A stretch of DNA of 64,000 nucleotides, taken from positions 62,001 to 126,000 of the forward strand of contig CACMAX010000003.1 of the NCBI GenBank assembly GCA_902611845.1, written 5' to 3'. The DNA is from an uncultured Pelagibacteraceae bacterium (GTDB lineage Bacteria; Pseudomonadota; Alphaproteobacteria; Pelagibacterales; Pelagibacteraceae). The translations under genes and the position numbers were made by a program. This document shows positions 46,529 to 55,488 of this stretch, piece after piece. The notes under the pieces were generated by a model that saw only the letters and a program-made list of their open reading frames with translations, did not search any database and was not told the DNA's origin. Numbering within the stretch: position 1 is the first letter of the stretch; each line of letters opens with the position of its first letter.

Positions 46529-46727
46529 CTAAACTTGGAAAACTACTATTTTTTCCATAATTAATAATTTTATTTTTAAAATTCACGAAAGAAATATTTT
46601 TATCAATATCTAAATTTAGTTTTTCAACCATATCATCATTTTTTTTTTCTAAAAAAGAACCAAAGTTTTGGTTAGAACAATTATTTATAAATAAAAAAAT
46701 TAATAAAATTATCAGTATTCTCATCAA
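46521..46727 (-). CDS. small lipoprotein of unknown function
   Basis: 68 residues. Signal peptide MMRILIILLIFLFINNC with lipobox ending in Cys17, then a 50-residue polar tail with no recognised domain. The size and acidic C-terminus are unlike LptM. Overlaps argC by 4 nt and hom by 8 nt, so it is translated within the amino-acid operon. Confidence 0.68.
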   Translation of the reverse strand: MMRILIILLIFLFINNCSNQNFGSFLEKKNDDMVEKLNLDIDKNISFVNFKNKIINYGKNSSFPSLDD

Positions 46728-47746
46728 TTTAATCCTTCGTCAGACTTATATCCAAAAAAAATATTCATATTTTGAACAGCCTGTCCACTACCACCCTTAA
46801 TCAAATTATCTATTGCTGACAATATAATAATTTTATTCTTATATTTACTCTCACACACGGAAATATAACAGTTATTTGTGTTTATTACTTCATTAGTTCC
46901 TAAAAAAGTATTTGGTTTCAAAATTTTAATGAATTTATGATTTTTATAATATTTTTTTAGAAAAGAATAAATTTTTTTTAGAGAATCATTTCTTTTTAGA
47001 TCTAAATACATAGTAGTTAATATTCCTCTAAACATTGGAGAAAGATGAGGTGTAAATTGAAAATTTACCTTTTTGCCAGTTTTTATTTTTAGTTCCTGAT
47101 CAATTTCTGAATTGTGTCTGTGAAAAGCTAAACCATAAGCACTCAATGTCTCATTTAAAAATTTATTGTTATATTTTTTATGAATATTTCTGCCTGCACC
47201 TGAATAACCAGATTTAGAATCAATTATGATATTGTTTGATTTAACTATATTTTTATTAATTAACGGTACTAGGGGTAACAAAATTGATGTTGGATAACAG
47301 CCTGGACAAGAAATTATTTTATATTTCTTAATACTTTTATTATTTAACTCAGGTAAAGAATAAATACTTTTTTTGATTAATTTAGGAGCATTATGTTTGA
47401 TTTTATACCATTTCAAATAATCACTAGTTGATTTAAGTCTAAAATCTGCTGCTAAATCAATTAAAATATTTTTATTATTTAAATTTTTTGAAATTTTTTG
47501 GGCCTCTCCATTGGGTAATGCAGTAAATACAACATCAACACTTTTTAATAACTCTTTATTAAATTTAACAATATTTGGTAGTTTATATTTATTAAAGTAT
47601 TTATCATAAGAGCTAATTTTCTTACCTACAGAGGTATCACCACAAAGATATTTAATTTTAACTCTCTTATGTTTAGTTAATAATTTAACCAATTGAATAC
47701 CTATGTATCCAGTGGCTCCTGCAACTAATGCACTAATCTTAGACAT
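46724..47746 (-). CDS. argC: N-acetyl-gamma-glutamyl-phosphate reductase
   Basis: 340 residues, typical of type 1 ArgC. NADP-binding GATGYIGIQLVKLL at the N-terminus and the catalytic SCPGCYPTSILLPL motif with the nucleophilic Cys. Third step of arginine synthesis from glutamate. argC downstream of rpsI-rplM (33-nt gap) is a known alphaproteobacterial order. Confidence 0.95.
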   Translation of the reverse strand: MSKISALVAGATGYIGIQLVKLLTKHKRVKIKYLCGDTSVGKKISSYDKYFNKYKLPNIVKFNKELLKSVDVVFTALPNGEAQKISKNLNNKNILIDLAADFRLKSTSDYLKWYKIKHNAPKLIKKSIYSLPELNNKSIKKYKIISCPGCYPTSILLPLVPLINKNIVKSNNIIIDSKSGYSGAGRNIHKKYNNKFLNETLSAYGLAFHRHNSEIDQELKIKTGKKVNFQFTPHLSPMFRGILTTMYLDLKRNDSLKKIYSFLKKYYKNHKFIKILKPNTFLGTNEVINTNNCYISVCESKYKNKIIILSAIDNLIKGGSGQAVQNMNIFFGYKSDEGLN

Positions 47747-47779
47747 ATTGTAATATAACAGTTGTTTAATAAAATGATA

Positions 47780-48211
47780 TTATCTTTTAGAAAATTGATA
47801 ACTTCTTCTAGCTTTTGCTCGACCAGGTTTTTTTCTCTCAACTGATCTAGAATCTCTCGTCGTAAGTTTTTCTTTTCTAAGAGTTGGTTTTAGATTTTCA
47901 TCAAATTTTAATAGTGCTCTTGATATACCATGAACCAATGCTCCTGCTTGACCGGTATGACCACCGCCAACAACTTGAGACCTAACATCGTATTCTGTAG
48001 ATTGATTGATAATTTCAAAAGGTCTTAATATTTGCATTTTATGAGTAGCTCTTGTGAAATAATCATCAAGATTTTTTCCATTTACATAAAATTTACCAGT
48101 GCCCTTTTTTAACCAAACTTTAGCAACAGAGGTTTTTCTTCTTCCAGTTGCATATTTAGCTTCTTTAAAATCTAATTTTATTTTTGATGATGTTGATTGA
48201 TTTGTTTCCAT
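47780..48211 (-). CDS. rpsI: 30S ribosomal protein S9
   Basis: 143 residues. YATGRRKTSVAKVWLKKGTG at the start of the domain, VVGGGHTGQAGALVHGISRAL in the middle, and the C-terminal KKPGRAKARRSYQFSKR, whose last Lys-Arg reaches the tRNA in the P site. One nucleotide after rplM. Confidence 0.97.
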   Translation of the reverse strand: METNQSTSSKIKLDFKEAKYATGRRKTSVAKVWLKKGTGKFYVNGKNLDDYFTRATHKMQILRPFEIINQSTEYDVRSQVVGGGHTGQAGALVHGISRALLKFDENLKPTLRKEKLTTRDSRSVERKKPGRAKARRSYQFSKR

Positions 48212-48212
48212 T

Positions 48213-48671
48213 TTAATTTCTAACTATATTTTTTGTATTCAGTTTTCCAATCTCTATTACTTCAGGATTTTGCGCTGAGTGAGGATGGTCTGATCCTGAA
48301 TAAACCTTGAGTTTAGTTAGCTGTCTTTTAGCTAAAGGACCACCAGGCAACATTCTTTTTACAGCCATCTTTAAAACTTCACCTGGTTTTGAAGATTGTA
48401 ATATTTCAGGTGTTGTTTCTTTAATTCCCCCAGGATGGCCTGTGTGTCTATAATATTTTTTATTTGAAAACTTGTTTCCTGTAAATTTTAATTGATCTAC
48501 GTTTTTAACAACAACAAAATCTCCACTATCCATATGAGGAGTAAATGTTGCTTTATTTTTTCCTCTAAGAATTTTTGATACAACGGTTGCTAGTCTTCCA
48601 ACCACAGCTCCAGTTGCGTCAATTTCAAACCATTTACTATTTAGGTCATCTTTTTTAAGAAATTTAGTCAT
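48213..48671 (-). CDS. rplM: 50S ribosomal protein L13
   Basis: 152 residues from ATG 48671. A longer in-frame reading from 48737 would add 22 residues unlike L13, so it is not used. SKWFEIDATGAVVGRLATVV, the HMDSGDFVVVKNVDQL strand and a KRMLPGGPLAKRQLTKLKVY segment are family hallmarks. First gene of the rplM-rpsI-argC-hom run. Divergent from metY across 156 bp. Confidence 0.96.
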   Translation of the reverse strand: MTKFLKKDDLNSKWFEIDATGAVVGRLATVVSKILRGKNKATFTPHMDSGDFVVVKNVDQLKFTGNKFSNKKYYRHTGHPGGIKETTPEILQSSKPGEVLKMAVKRMLPGGPLAKRQLTKLKVYSGSDHPHSAQNPEVIEIGKLNTKNIVRN

Positions 48672-48755
48672 AATTGCGGGATTAATACTTATAAATCGAT
48701 ATATTGTCAAACGATATACAGTTGGAACTCTAGTCATTTTTGATAGTTTTCACTA

Positions 48756-48776
48756 ATAAATAAGCTATAAATAAGC
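48756..48776 (+). promoter_or_regulatory. 11-bp-phased direct repeat upstream of metY
   Basis: ATAAATAAGC occurs twice (48756-48765 and 48767-48776) with period 11, one helical turn. A TATAAT lies downstream (48790-48795) and the metY Shine-Dalgarno AGGAG is at 48816-48820. The repeats overlap where the -35 region would be, the position of an activator or repressor site. Also lies between divergent rplM and metY, so it could affect either. Confidence 0.35.
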
Positions 48777-48827
48777 GATAATATTTGATTATAATAATAT
48801 CTTAAAAATTTAAACAGGAGCAACTAA

Positions 48828-50156
48828 ATGTCAGACAAAAAAGGAATGGATCCTAAAACATATAAATTCGATACCCTTAGTTTACATGCGGGATATCAAC
48901 CTCATAAAAATGCTGGTTCAAGACAAGTGCCAATATACCAAACAACTTCTTATCTATTTGATGACGTAGATCATGCAGCAGCATTATTTAATTTGGAAAG
49001 AGGTGGACATATATATAGCAGGATATCAAATCCAACAGTTGCTGTTTTAGAAGAGAGAGTTGCTTCATTAGAAGGTGGAACAGCTGCACTTGCAACATCG
49101 TCTGGCATGAGTGCAATATTTCTTGCAGTAATGACACTGTGCGAAGCAGGAGATCATTTAGTTGTATCATCCCAGCTTTATGGTGGAACTGTAAATCTAT
49201 TTAGACTAACACTTCCTAAATTTGGAATTAAAACAACTTTTGTAAAACCAAGAGACACAGAAGGCTTTAAGAAAGCAATTCAAAAAAATACAAAAGGTAT
49301 TTTTGGAGAACTTGTGGGTAACCCAGGAAATGAAATAATGAATATGCCTGAGATTGCTAAAATTGCTCATGATGCGGGTATTCCTTTAATGGTAGATGCA
49401 ACTTATCAAACACCTTATTTATGTAAACCTATAGAGCACGGTGCTGATATTGTAGTTCATTCACTTACTAAATGGATGGCAGGTCATGGATCTTCAATGG
49501 CCGGTATAATTGTTGAAGGTGGTAAATTTGACTGGATGCAAAATGATAAATTCCCAACAATGACTCAACCCTATGAAGGTTATCATGGTTTATCTTTTGC
49601 AGAAGAATTTGGACCAACAGCATTTACAATGAAAGCAAGAGCCGAAGGTATGAGAGACTTTGGTCCTTGTCTAAGCCCTCAAAATGCATGGAATGTCTTA
49701 CAAGGTATTGAGACACTATCTGTAAGAATGAAAAAACATTGTGAAAATGCTGAAAAAATGGTCGAGTATTTATTAGGTCACGAAAGTGTTGCATGGGTTT
49801 CACATCCAAGTGTACCAGATCATCCTGATCATGATTTAGCAAACAAATTATTACCATATGGTAAAGGATCAATGATAGCATTTGGTATTAAGGGAGGAAA
49901 AGCAGCAGGTGAGGCATTTATTAATAATGTAAAACTTGCTTCTCATTTAGCAAATGTTGGAGATACACGAACATTAGTAATTCACCCAGCATCAGCTACA
50001 CATTCTCAAATGGACGAAGCTACTTTGAAATTTGCAGGTTTATCGCATGATATGATCAGATTATCAGTTGGTATTGAAGATATAGATGATATTAAAAACG
50101 ACTTTGAAAATGGATTTAGAGCTGCTAGGAAACCTAGACTCGTATCCAATCAATGA
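48828..50156 (+). CDS. metY: O-acetylhomoserine sulfhydrylase-type PLP enzyme
   Basis: 442 residues, Cys/Met-metabolism PLP family. PLP-lysine Lys215 in HSLTKWMAGHG; substrate loop YSRISNPT; SSGMSAIF phosphate-binding segment. Length and the RxVPIYQTTSYLFDD opening fit O-acetylhomoserine (thiol)-lyase rather than cystathionine gamma-synthase. It can make homocysteine from sulfide or methionine from methanethiol, which suits an organism dependent on reduced sulfur; specificity here is inferred. A good AGGAG 7 nt before the ATG. Overlaps the hydrolase gene by 4 nt. Confidence 0.9.
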   Translation: MSDKKGMDPKTYKFDTLSLHAGYQPHKNAGSRQVPIYQTTSYLFDDVDHAAALFNLERGGHIYSRISNPTVAVLEERVASLEGGTAALATSSGMSAIFLAVMTLCEAGDHLVVSSQLYGGTVNLFRLTLPKFGIKTTFVKPRDTEGFKKAIQKNTKGIFGELVGNPGNEIMNMPEIAKIAHDAGIPLMVDATYQTPYLCKPIEHGADIVVHSLTKWMAGHGSSMAGIIVEGGKFDWMQNDKFPTMTQPYEGYHGLSFAEEFGPTAFTMKARAEGMRDFGPCLSPQNAWNVLQGIETLSVRMKKHCENAEKMVEYLLGHESVAWVSHPSVPDHPDHDLANKLLPYGKGSMIAFGIKGGKAAGEAFINNVKLASHLANVGDTRTLVIHPASATHSQMDEATLKFAGLSHDMIRLSVGIEDIDDIKNDFENGFRAARKPRLVSNQ

Positions 50157-50968
50157 AGTTTCAGGTAAATAATAATGAGGTTTATGCTTCTACGGGAGGC
50201 AGACCTTTTGATAAGGATAAACCATTAATAATATTTGTGCATGGCAGTGGACTAACTCATATGACATGGGTTTTGCAAACAAGATATTTTGCTTTTCATG
50301 GCTATAGTGTTTTAGCTTTAGATATGCCTGGACATGGATTATCAGGAGGTGAAAGTTTAAAATCAATTGAAGACATGGCAGATTGGGTAAGTGATGTAAT
50401 TGATGCAGTTGGATATAAAGAAGCTTCGTTAGTTGGTCACTCACAAGGATGTTTGGTCACAGTTGAGTGTACAGCAAGGAATCCTGATAAAATTAAAACA
50501 TTAAGTTTAATGGGTGGTGCTGGTGCAATTCCAATGAACCCCGAATTATTATCTTTAGCTGAAAACAATGATCCTAAAGCGGTTGAATTAATGATGGACT
50601 GGGCTCATGGACCAGCTGGTCACTTTGGTGGTCACCCTGTACCTGGTTTATATCACATTAATACCGGTTCTATGTTAGCTAAAACAAGAACAATAAAAAA
50701 TACCCTCGGTGTAGACTTTAGAGCATGTGATAACTACAAAAATGGTTTTGAAGCTGCTAAACAAATTAAAATACCCACGCTCTCTATACTTGCTACTGAC
50801 GATAAGATGTGTCCAGTTAAAGAAGGGAAAAAACTAGCTAATTTAATAGAAGGAAGTCAAATAGATATAATCGATAATTGTGGACATATGATGTTATTAG
50901 AAGAAGCAGATCGAGTATTAAATGTTTTAAAAAAATTCATAACAACAAATTATCCGGCAAATAAATAA
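50153..50968 (+). CDS. alpha/beta hydrolase
   Basis: 271 residues. Nucleophile elbow GHSQG with Ser97, a likely acid Asp near 217 (LATDDKMCP) and His near 244 (NCGHMM) complete the triad; oxyanion motif HGSG at about 30. Not MetX, which is longer. ATGA overlap with metY suggests a related function, perhaps hydrolysing an ester or thioester, but no substrate can be named. Confidence 0.85.
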   Translation: MKFQVNNNEVYASTGGRPFDKDKPLIIFVHGSGLTHMTWVLQTRYFAFHGYSVLALDMPGHGLSGGESLKSIEDMADWVSDVIDAVGYKEASLVGHSQGCLVTVECTARNPDKIKTLSLMGGAGAIPMNPELLSLAENNDPKAVELMMDWAHGPAGHFGGHPVPGLYHINTGSMLAKTRTIKNTLGVDFRACDNYKNGFEAAKQIKIPTLSILATDDKMCPVKEGKKLANLIEGSQIDIIDNCGHMMLLEEADRVLNVLKKFITTNYPANK

Positions 50969-50984
50969 TTACATATCAACGTTT

Positions 50985-52094
50985 ATGAAAAAAAATTTTA
51001 GATTTTTTGATAACAGACAAAAATATTTACTTTTTGTTACAACCACTAATGAAAAAAATAAGATTGCTGATGCTTTAAAACCAATTGTACAAAAATTAAA
51101 ACCAAAATTTCCTGCATTAAAAATTTTTGATGCAGGTATGGGTGATGGTTCATTACTGATGAACGTAATGAGGCAATGTCATCAGAAAATGCCTCATATT
51201 CCTCTATTGGTATGCACAAAAGAGATAAGTATGGAAGATGTTAGATTAGGACTTGAAAAACTTCCAGATCGGTTTGTAGAACATAAAAATACAGTATTTG
51301 TTATTTCAAATCTGAATTATGTAGAATCAACATCACTTAAATCGAATGATAAAAACAAACAAAAAAAGTTGAATTGGAGAATAGTTAAACTTAAAGGGAA
51401 CTCTTCGCTCGATTTTTCAAATCAATTAAGGAAACTAAATCAAGAATTTTTAAATAAAAAATGGCAAATTGAAAGAAATCCTAAAAACGGAAACCCTACC
51501 TACAAAGAGCCATCTGTAATTGTAATTTACAGAAAAGATCAAGAATTTTCTTTAAAAAATGTCATACCAAAAAAAAACAATGGGAAAAATAGTTACGACT
51601 TAATCATTGCATCACAACCATATAGATCAAGAATATCTGCACAGAAAAAAGTTAAATACGTAATTGATCCAATGATTAAATCATTGGATAAAAAAGGTAA
51701 ATTAGTAGTAGTTCATGCATGTGGAAATGATCCTGGAAACAAAATTATTAAGAAAATCTGGCCTAAAGAAAAACCATTTCCATCACTATACGGATCAATA
51801 ATTAAATATATAAAAAATAATACTGAAAAAGAAATTTTAAAAAAATTAAAATTTAATAAAAAACAAACTATTAAATATGTTTTGAGAGCATTACCAAATG
51901 AAATTAGCGGAGGTATTGCTACATCATTAATTTTTTCAGCTTGGAATGCTGCAGTATACGTTAATCAAATATCAGATGAGCAAATAATGAGTGCAGAAAG
52001 AAAAAAATATTACCAAAAAGTTGTTAAAGATATAGTTAATAAGAATAAAGGACTATATTTTAACAATGAATTGTTTGTAATAGAAAAAAAATAA
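50985..52094 (+). CDS. predicted SAM-dependent methyltransferase, unknown substrate
   Basis: 369 residues. FDAGMGDGSLLMNVM (about 47-61) looks like motif I of class I SAM methyltransferases, and SYDLIIASQPYRSR near 205 like a motif IV region; the C-terminal third has HACGNDPGN and SGGIATSLIFSAWNA. The fold call is moderate and no family name is recognised. Follows the metY-hydrolase pair by 16 nt. Ends exactly at the convergent ctaA stop. Confidence 0.6.
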   Translation: MKKNFRFFDNRQKYLLFVTTTNEKNKIADALKPIVQKLKPKFPALKIFDAGMGDGSLLMNVMRQCHQKMPHIPLLVCTKEISMEDVRLGLEKLPDRFVEHKNTVFVISNLNYVESTSLKSNDKNKQKKLNWRIVKLKGNSSLDFSNQLRKLNQEFLNKKWQIERNPKNGNPTYKEPSVIVIYRKDQEFSLKNVIPKKNNGKNSYDLIIASQPYRSRISAQKKVKYVIDPMIKSLDKKGKLVVVHACGNDPGNKIIKKIWPKEKPFPSLYGSIIKYIKNNTEKEILKKLKFNKKQTIKYVLRALPNEISGGIATSLIFSAWNAAVYVNQISDEQIMSAERKKYYQKVVKDIVNKNKGLYFNNELFVIEKK

Positions 52095-53111
52095 TCAACT
52101 AAATCTGTTCCTATACAGAAAATACAATGATGATGTGATTAATAATATTGAACTAAATTGATGTAATGAAGCGGTTAAAATACTAGCACCAGATAAAATA
52201 GTAAGAATTCCTAGTACAATTTGTAATAAAATAATTAAACCTAAAATAATTACCGGTTTAAATAAATAAAAAAATTTATACCGAAAAGTTATATATGAAA
52301 TTAATATATATATAATAAATATGAAATAAGCTAAATTGCGGTGCAAATATTGAACTAATGATGGATCGCTAAAAGCAGATAATTTAAATAAGTTAATAAA
52401 TTTATTGTCATCTGGAAAATAATAATCACCCATTAATGGCCAAGTATTGTATATTTTTCCTGCATCCATACCAGAAACGAATGCACCTATAATAATTTGT
52501 ATGAAGATTAAAAATAAAAAAAATTCAGGCATATAATTATTAATTTTTTTATCCATTTTATTTAAATTTACTAAACTTAAATAATTCCAAAAAATTAACG
52601 ATAAAATTATAAATGCAAATAAAAGATGTATGGATAATCTAAAATGACTTACGTCTATATTATTCACAAGACCACTCTGCACCATAAACCAACCTAAAAA
52701 ACCTTGAAAACAAATCAAAAAAAAGATCAAATAAAAACTATAAAGTTTTTTTACTCCTAATTTAATAGTAAAAAAAATTAAAGGTGCCAAAAATGCCAAG
52801 CCAATAATTCGCCCAAAAAATCTGTGAGCCCACTCCCACCAAAATATCACTTTGAATTCACTTAAAGTCATAGAATAATTTTGAAGTTTAAATTCAGGTA
52901 TTTGTTTATAAGATTCAAAATATGCTAGCCAAGCATCATTATTCATTGGTGGAAAAAAACCTTTAAAAAATTCCCATTCAGTAATTGATAACCCAGAATC
53001 AGTAAGTCTTGTTAAGCCTCCAATAATGATCATTGCAGCAACCATGAAAAACATAAATAATAACCAATTAGATATATATGTTCTGTATTTTGTATTTATT
53101 TCGGTATACAT
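52095..53111 (-). CDS. ctaA: heme A synthase (COX15/CtaA type 2)
   Basis: 338 residues, eight predicted helices. Conserved heme-ligand histidines are in WEWAHRFFGR (His96), VSHFRLSIHLLFAF, YLHRNLAYF and SLHQFSS. GGLTRLTDSGLSITEWEFFKG is the COX15 signature. Oxidises heme O to heme A for aa3-type cytochrome oxidase. Abuts the methyltransferase gene tail to tail; 43 bp divide it from the divergent aroQ-like gene. Confidence 0.95.
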   Translation of the reverse strand: MYTEINTKYRTYISNWLLFMFFMVAAMIIIGGLTRLTDSGLSITEWEFFKGFFPPMNNDAWLAYFESYKQIPEFKLQNYSMTLSEFKVIFWWEWAHRFFGRIIGLAFLAPLIFFTIKLGVKKLYSFYLIFFLICFQGFLGWFMVQSGLVNNIDVSHFRLSIHLLFAFIILSLIFWNYLSLVNLNKMDKKINNYMPEFFLFLIFIQIIIGAFVSGMDAGKIYNTWPLMGDYYFPDDNKFINLFKLSAFSDPSLVQYLHRNLAYFIFIIYILISYITFRYKFFYLFKPVIILGLIILLQIVLGILTILSGASILTASLHQFSSILLITSSLYFLYRNRFS

Positions 53112-53154
53112 AATTGTTTAAATATAATATTTATTTATAAATCCAATTGATCAA

Positions 53155-53445
53155 ATGTCGCCTGATAAAAGAAAAAAATTAGATATCCTGAGAAAAAAAT
53201 TAGATCTTCTTGATAATAAACTCATAAAATTAATAAAAATAAGAACAAATATTGTAAAAGAGGTTCTAAAACTTAAAACTTATAAACACGAAATTGTAGA
53301 CAAAAAAAGAATATCTTTAATACTTAAAAATATTAAAAAAAAATCTATTAAAAACAAAATTGACCCAAAGATAACTAATAGAATATGGAAAAATATGATT
53401 ATGTCTTATATTGATTTTGAGAGAAGAAATTTTAAAAAAAAATAA
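53155..53445 (+). CDS. chorismate mutase, AroQ class
   Basis: 96 residues, all-helical. LRKKLDLLDNKLIKLIKIRTNIVKEV follows the AroQ pattern (Leu-D-x-x-L...R) and the following VDKKRISLIL helix supplies the second basic residue. Converts chorismate to prephenate for Phe/Tyr synthesis. Very Lys-rich, as usual at this GC content. Ends one base before the convergent rpmG stop. Confidence 0.82.
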   Translation: MSPDKRKKLDILRKKLDLLDNKLIKLIKIRTNIVKEVLKLKTYKHEIVDKKRISLILKNIKKKSIKNKIDPKITNRIWKNMIMSYIDFERRNFKKK

Positions 53446-53446
53446 G

Positions 53447-53638
53447 TTACTTACTATGAGGAGGTAATTTTTTTTCTACAAAAACTTCATGTTTTCTAGT
53501 TGCAGGATTATATTTTTTTGCTTTTAACTTAACTTTAGCTTTTTCACCACCTGCTGGTTTCTTTACATAATAAAAAAATGGACTATCAGGTTTTGTTTCT
53601 GGAACTAATCTTACTTTAACATGTGTTTTTTTAGCCAT
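53447..53638 (-). CDS. rpmG: 50S ribosomal protein L33
   Basis: 63 residues. MAKKTHVKVRLVPET, FFYYVKKP and KKYNPATRKHEVFVEKK match L33, without the zinc-binding cysteines (the C- type). Starts 8 nt inside the MerR-family gene, an uncommon neighbour, implying coupling to the plsX-ihfA-merR run. Confidence 0.93.
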   Translation of the reverse strand: MAKKTHVKVRLVPETKPDSPFFYYVKKPAGGEKAKVKLKAKKYNPATRKHEVFVEKKLPPHSK

Positions 53639-54002
53639 TATTTTTCAAGTTTTTTAAAATATTAGAAATCTTACTTATTTTATTTTTTAAAATTTTTCCT
53701 TTTATAGATGTATATTTTGTGTCGTCAAGTTTAGAATTTTCATTATCTAGATATTTTTTTGCTCCTTTTATAGTCAAACCTTTATCTTTCAATAAAAATT
53801 GAATTTTTTTTAAAATTTTTATTGAATTATCGTCGTAATAACGTCGTTTACCAGAAAAAATATGTGGTTTGAATTGCTTAAATTCCTTCTCCCAAAATCT
53901 GATAGTATGAGTAGAAAGTTTTCCTGTTTTTTTATCTACTAAATTTAAAATTTTAGCAACCTCGCCTATAGACTTATAAGTTTTACTATTATATTCACTC
54001 AT
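53631..54002 (-). CDS. MerR-family transcriptional regulator
   Basis: 123 residues. N-terminal winged helix-turn-helix: SIGEVAKILNL...STHTIRFWEKEF, then KRRYYDDNSIKIL. A short coiled dimer helix follows and no effector-binding domain is seen. The type next to ihfA in Alphaproteobacteria. Overlaps ihfA by 8 nt and rpmG by 8 nt. Confidence 0.9.
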   Translation of the reverse strand: MSEYNSKTYKSIGEVAKILNLVDKKTGKLSTHTIRFWEKEFKQFKPHIFSGKRRYYDDNSIKILKKIQFLLKDKGLTIKGAKKYLDNENSKLDDTKYTSIKGKILKNKISKISNILKNLKNNG

Positions 54003-54288
54003 TATTGTTTATAAAATTTTTTAGGTTCTTAGATGGTCTAAATATTACCACATTACGCTCAGAAATAATTTTTTTTTCTAATGTTTTAGGATTTCTGCCG
54101 ATTCTTTGATTTTTATGATGAAGAATAAAGGTACCAAATTTTGGTATTTTAATTTTTTTTTTTAAAAGAAGCTCATCCAAAATAATTGAAAATAAATCAT
54201 CAAGTAATATTTCAGCGACTCTTTTTGAAAAACCTAATTGCATATAAATGGAATTAATAATTTCTTTTTTAGTTAAATTGGTTCTCAT
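53995..54288 (-). CDS. ihfA: integration host factor alpha subunit
   Basis: 97 residues, HU/IHF fold. LTKKEIINSIYMQLGFSKRVAEILLDDLF forms the dimer helices, KIPKFGTFILHHKNQRIGRNPKT carries the DNA-intercalating proline in GRNPKT. The plsX-ihfA-merR order supports IHF-alpha over HU. It shares one base with plsX. Confidence 0.93.
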   Translation of the reverse strand: MRTNLTKKEIINSIYMQLGFSKRVAEILLDDLFSIILDELLLKKKIKIPKFGTFILHHKNQRIGRNPKTLEKKIISERNVVIFRPSKNLKNFINNNE

Positions 54289-55295
54289 TATATAATATTT
54301 TTTTTAATTTTATCTATAAGGTTGCTTTTGATAATTTTTTCACACACTTTTAAAGAATTAGCAAAACCAATTTCATCTGTAGAACCATGGCTTTTAATAA
54401 CTGGTTTGTCTAATCCTAGTAAGATTGCTCCATTATATAATCTTGGATCTAATTTTTTTTTGAAATTTTTTAAATTTTTAATATTTAATAAAGCAGATAT
54501 TTTTCCTAAAAAACTTGAGCTGTAAGCACTTTTAAGTTCAGAACTAATAAAATTTGCTGTTCCTTCTGCGGTTTTTAAAGCAATATTTCCTGTAAAACCA
54601 TCAGTAACTATTACATTGACATTTCCATCCATAATATGATTTCCTTCAATATAGCCTTTAAATTCAAACAGAGGATTTTTTTTTTCATTAAGAATTTGAA
54701 ATGTATTTTTAATTACTGAATTACCTTTTAATTCTTCTGAACCTATATTTAAAATAGCAACTTTAGCATCTTCATTTTCAAACAAAGATTTGTGTAATGC
54801 AGCACCCATAAAACTAAAATCAACCAAATTTTTTTCATTACATTCTAAATTGGCACCAAGGTCTAAAACTATATTCATCCCATTTTTATTAGGCCATAAT
54901 GCAGAAAGTGCAGGCTTATCAATTTTCTCTATCATTTTTAAATTTAATTTAGCAATTACAAATAACGCCCCAGTATTACCTGCCGATACAATTGCATCTG
55001 ATTCATTTTTTTTTAAACTTTCAATAGACAACCACATACTTGAATCTTTACCTTTTTTAGCTGCAGATAGGGGGCTATCGGTATCAGCAATCGAATTTTC
55101 TGTATGTACTATTTGATAATTATTTTTTGAGATTTTTGTATTTTTAATTATTGAGTCTATAACATGTTTATTTCCAAATATATTGTAAAATACATTTTGT
55201 GTATTAGAAGAATGAATCTCAATGCCTTTTATTACTTTTAAGGGAGAATTTTCACCACCCATTGCATCAACTGCAATTTTTATTGGGTTGTTCAT
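54288..55295 (-). CDS. plsX: phosphate acyltransferase PlsX
   Basis: 335 residues. Opening IKIAVDAMGGENSPLKVIKGIE and the central VSAGNTGALF and VTDGFTGNIALKTAEGTA motifs are diagnostic. Makes acyl-phosphate from acyl-ACP for phospholipid synthesis (used by PlsY). The usual downstream fabH is missing: ihfA follows directly with a one-base overlap. Confidence 0.96.
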   Translation of the reverse strand: MNNPIKIAVDAMGGENSPLKVIKGIEIHSSNTQNVFYNIFGNKHVIDSIIKNTKISKNNYQIVHTENSIADTDSPLSAAKKGKDSSMWLSIESLKKNESDAIVSAGNTGALFVIAKLNLKMIEKIDKPALSALWPNKNGMNIVLDLGANLECNEKNLVDFSFMGAALHKSLFENEDAKVAILNIGSEELKGNSVIKNTFQILNEKKNPLFEFKGYIEGNHIMDGNVNVIVTDGFTGNIALKTAEGTANFISSELKSAYSSSFLGKISALLNIKNLKNFKKKLDPRLYNGAILLGLDKPVIKSHGSTDEIGFANSLKVCEKIIKSNLIDKIKKNII

Positions 55296-55302
55296 AATTT
55301 AT

Positions 55303-55482
55303 TTATTCTTTAGGATCTATTACTTGTCTACCTTTATAGAATCCAGTTTTAAGATCCATATGATGAGATAGCCTATACTCACCAGATTTTTTATCCTCAA
55401 TTATATTTTTTGGACTCAACTTTATATGAGACCTTCTTTTACCTGCTCTAGATTTTGTTGTTTTTCTTTTTGGTACAGCCAT
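55303..55482 (-). CDS. rpmF: 50S ribosomal protein L32
   Basis: 59 residues. [19 protein letters not shown] and a C-terminal [13 protein letters not shown] are typical alphaproteobacterial L32; no zinc cysteines. 7 nt upstream of plsX. The DUF177 (YceD) gene that normally precedes rpmF is absent; the cytochrome chaperone gene lies there instead, 6 nt away. Confidence 0.95.
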   Translation of the reverse strand: MAVPKRKTTKSRAGKRRSHIKLSPKNIIEDKKSGEYRLSHHMDLKTGFYKGRQVIDPKE

Positions 55483-55488
55483 AATAAT

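Noticed and set aside
48672..48737. 22-residue N-terminal extension of L13
   Set aside because: The extension does not resemble L13, and an ATG at 48671 gives the family's usual start.
48672..48827. Possible SAM-II or SAM-V riboswitch before metY
   Set aside because: The conserved GCTAAA and AAGGAG pseudoknot pattern is not visible; only the repeats, a -10 and a normal Shine-Dalgarno are.
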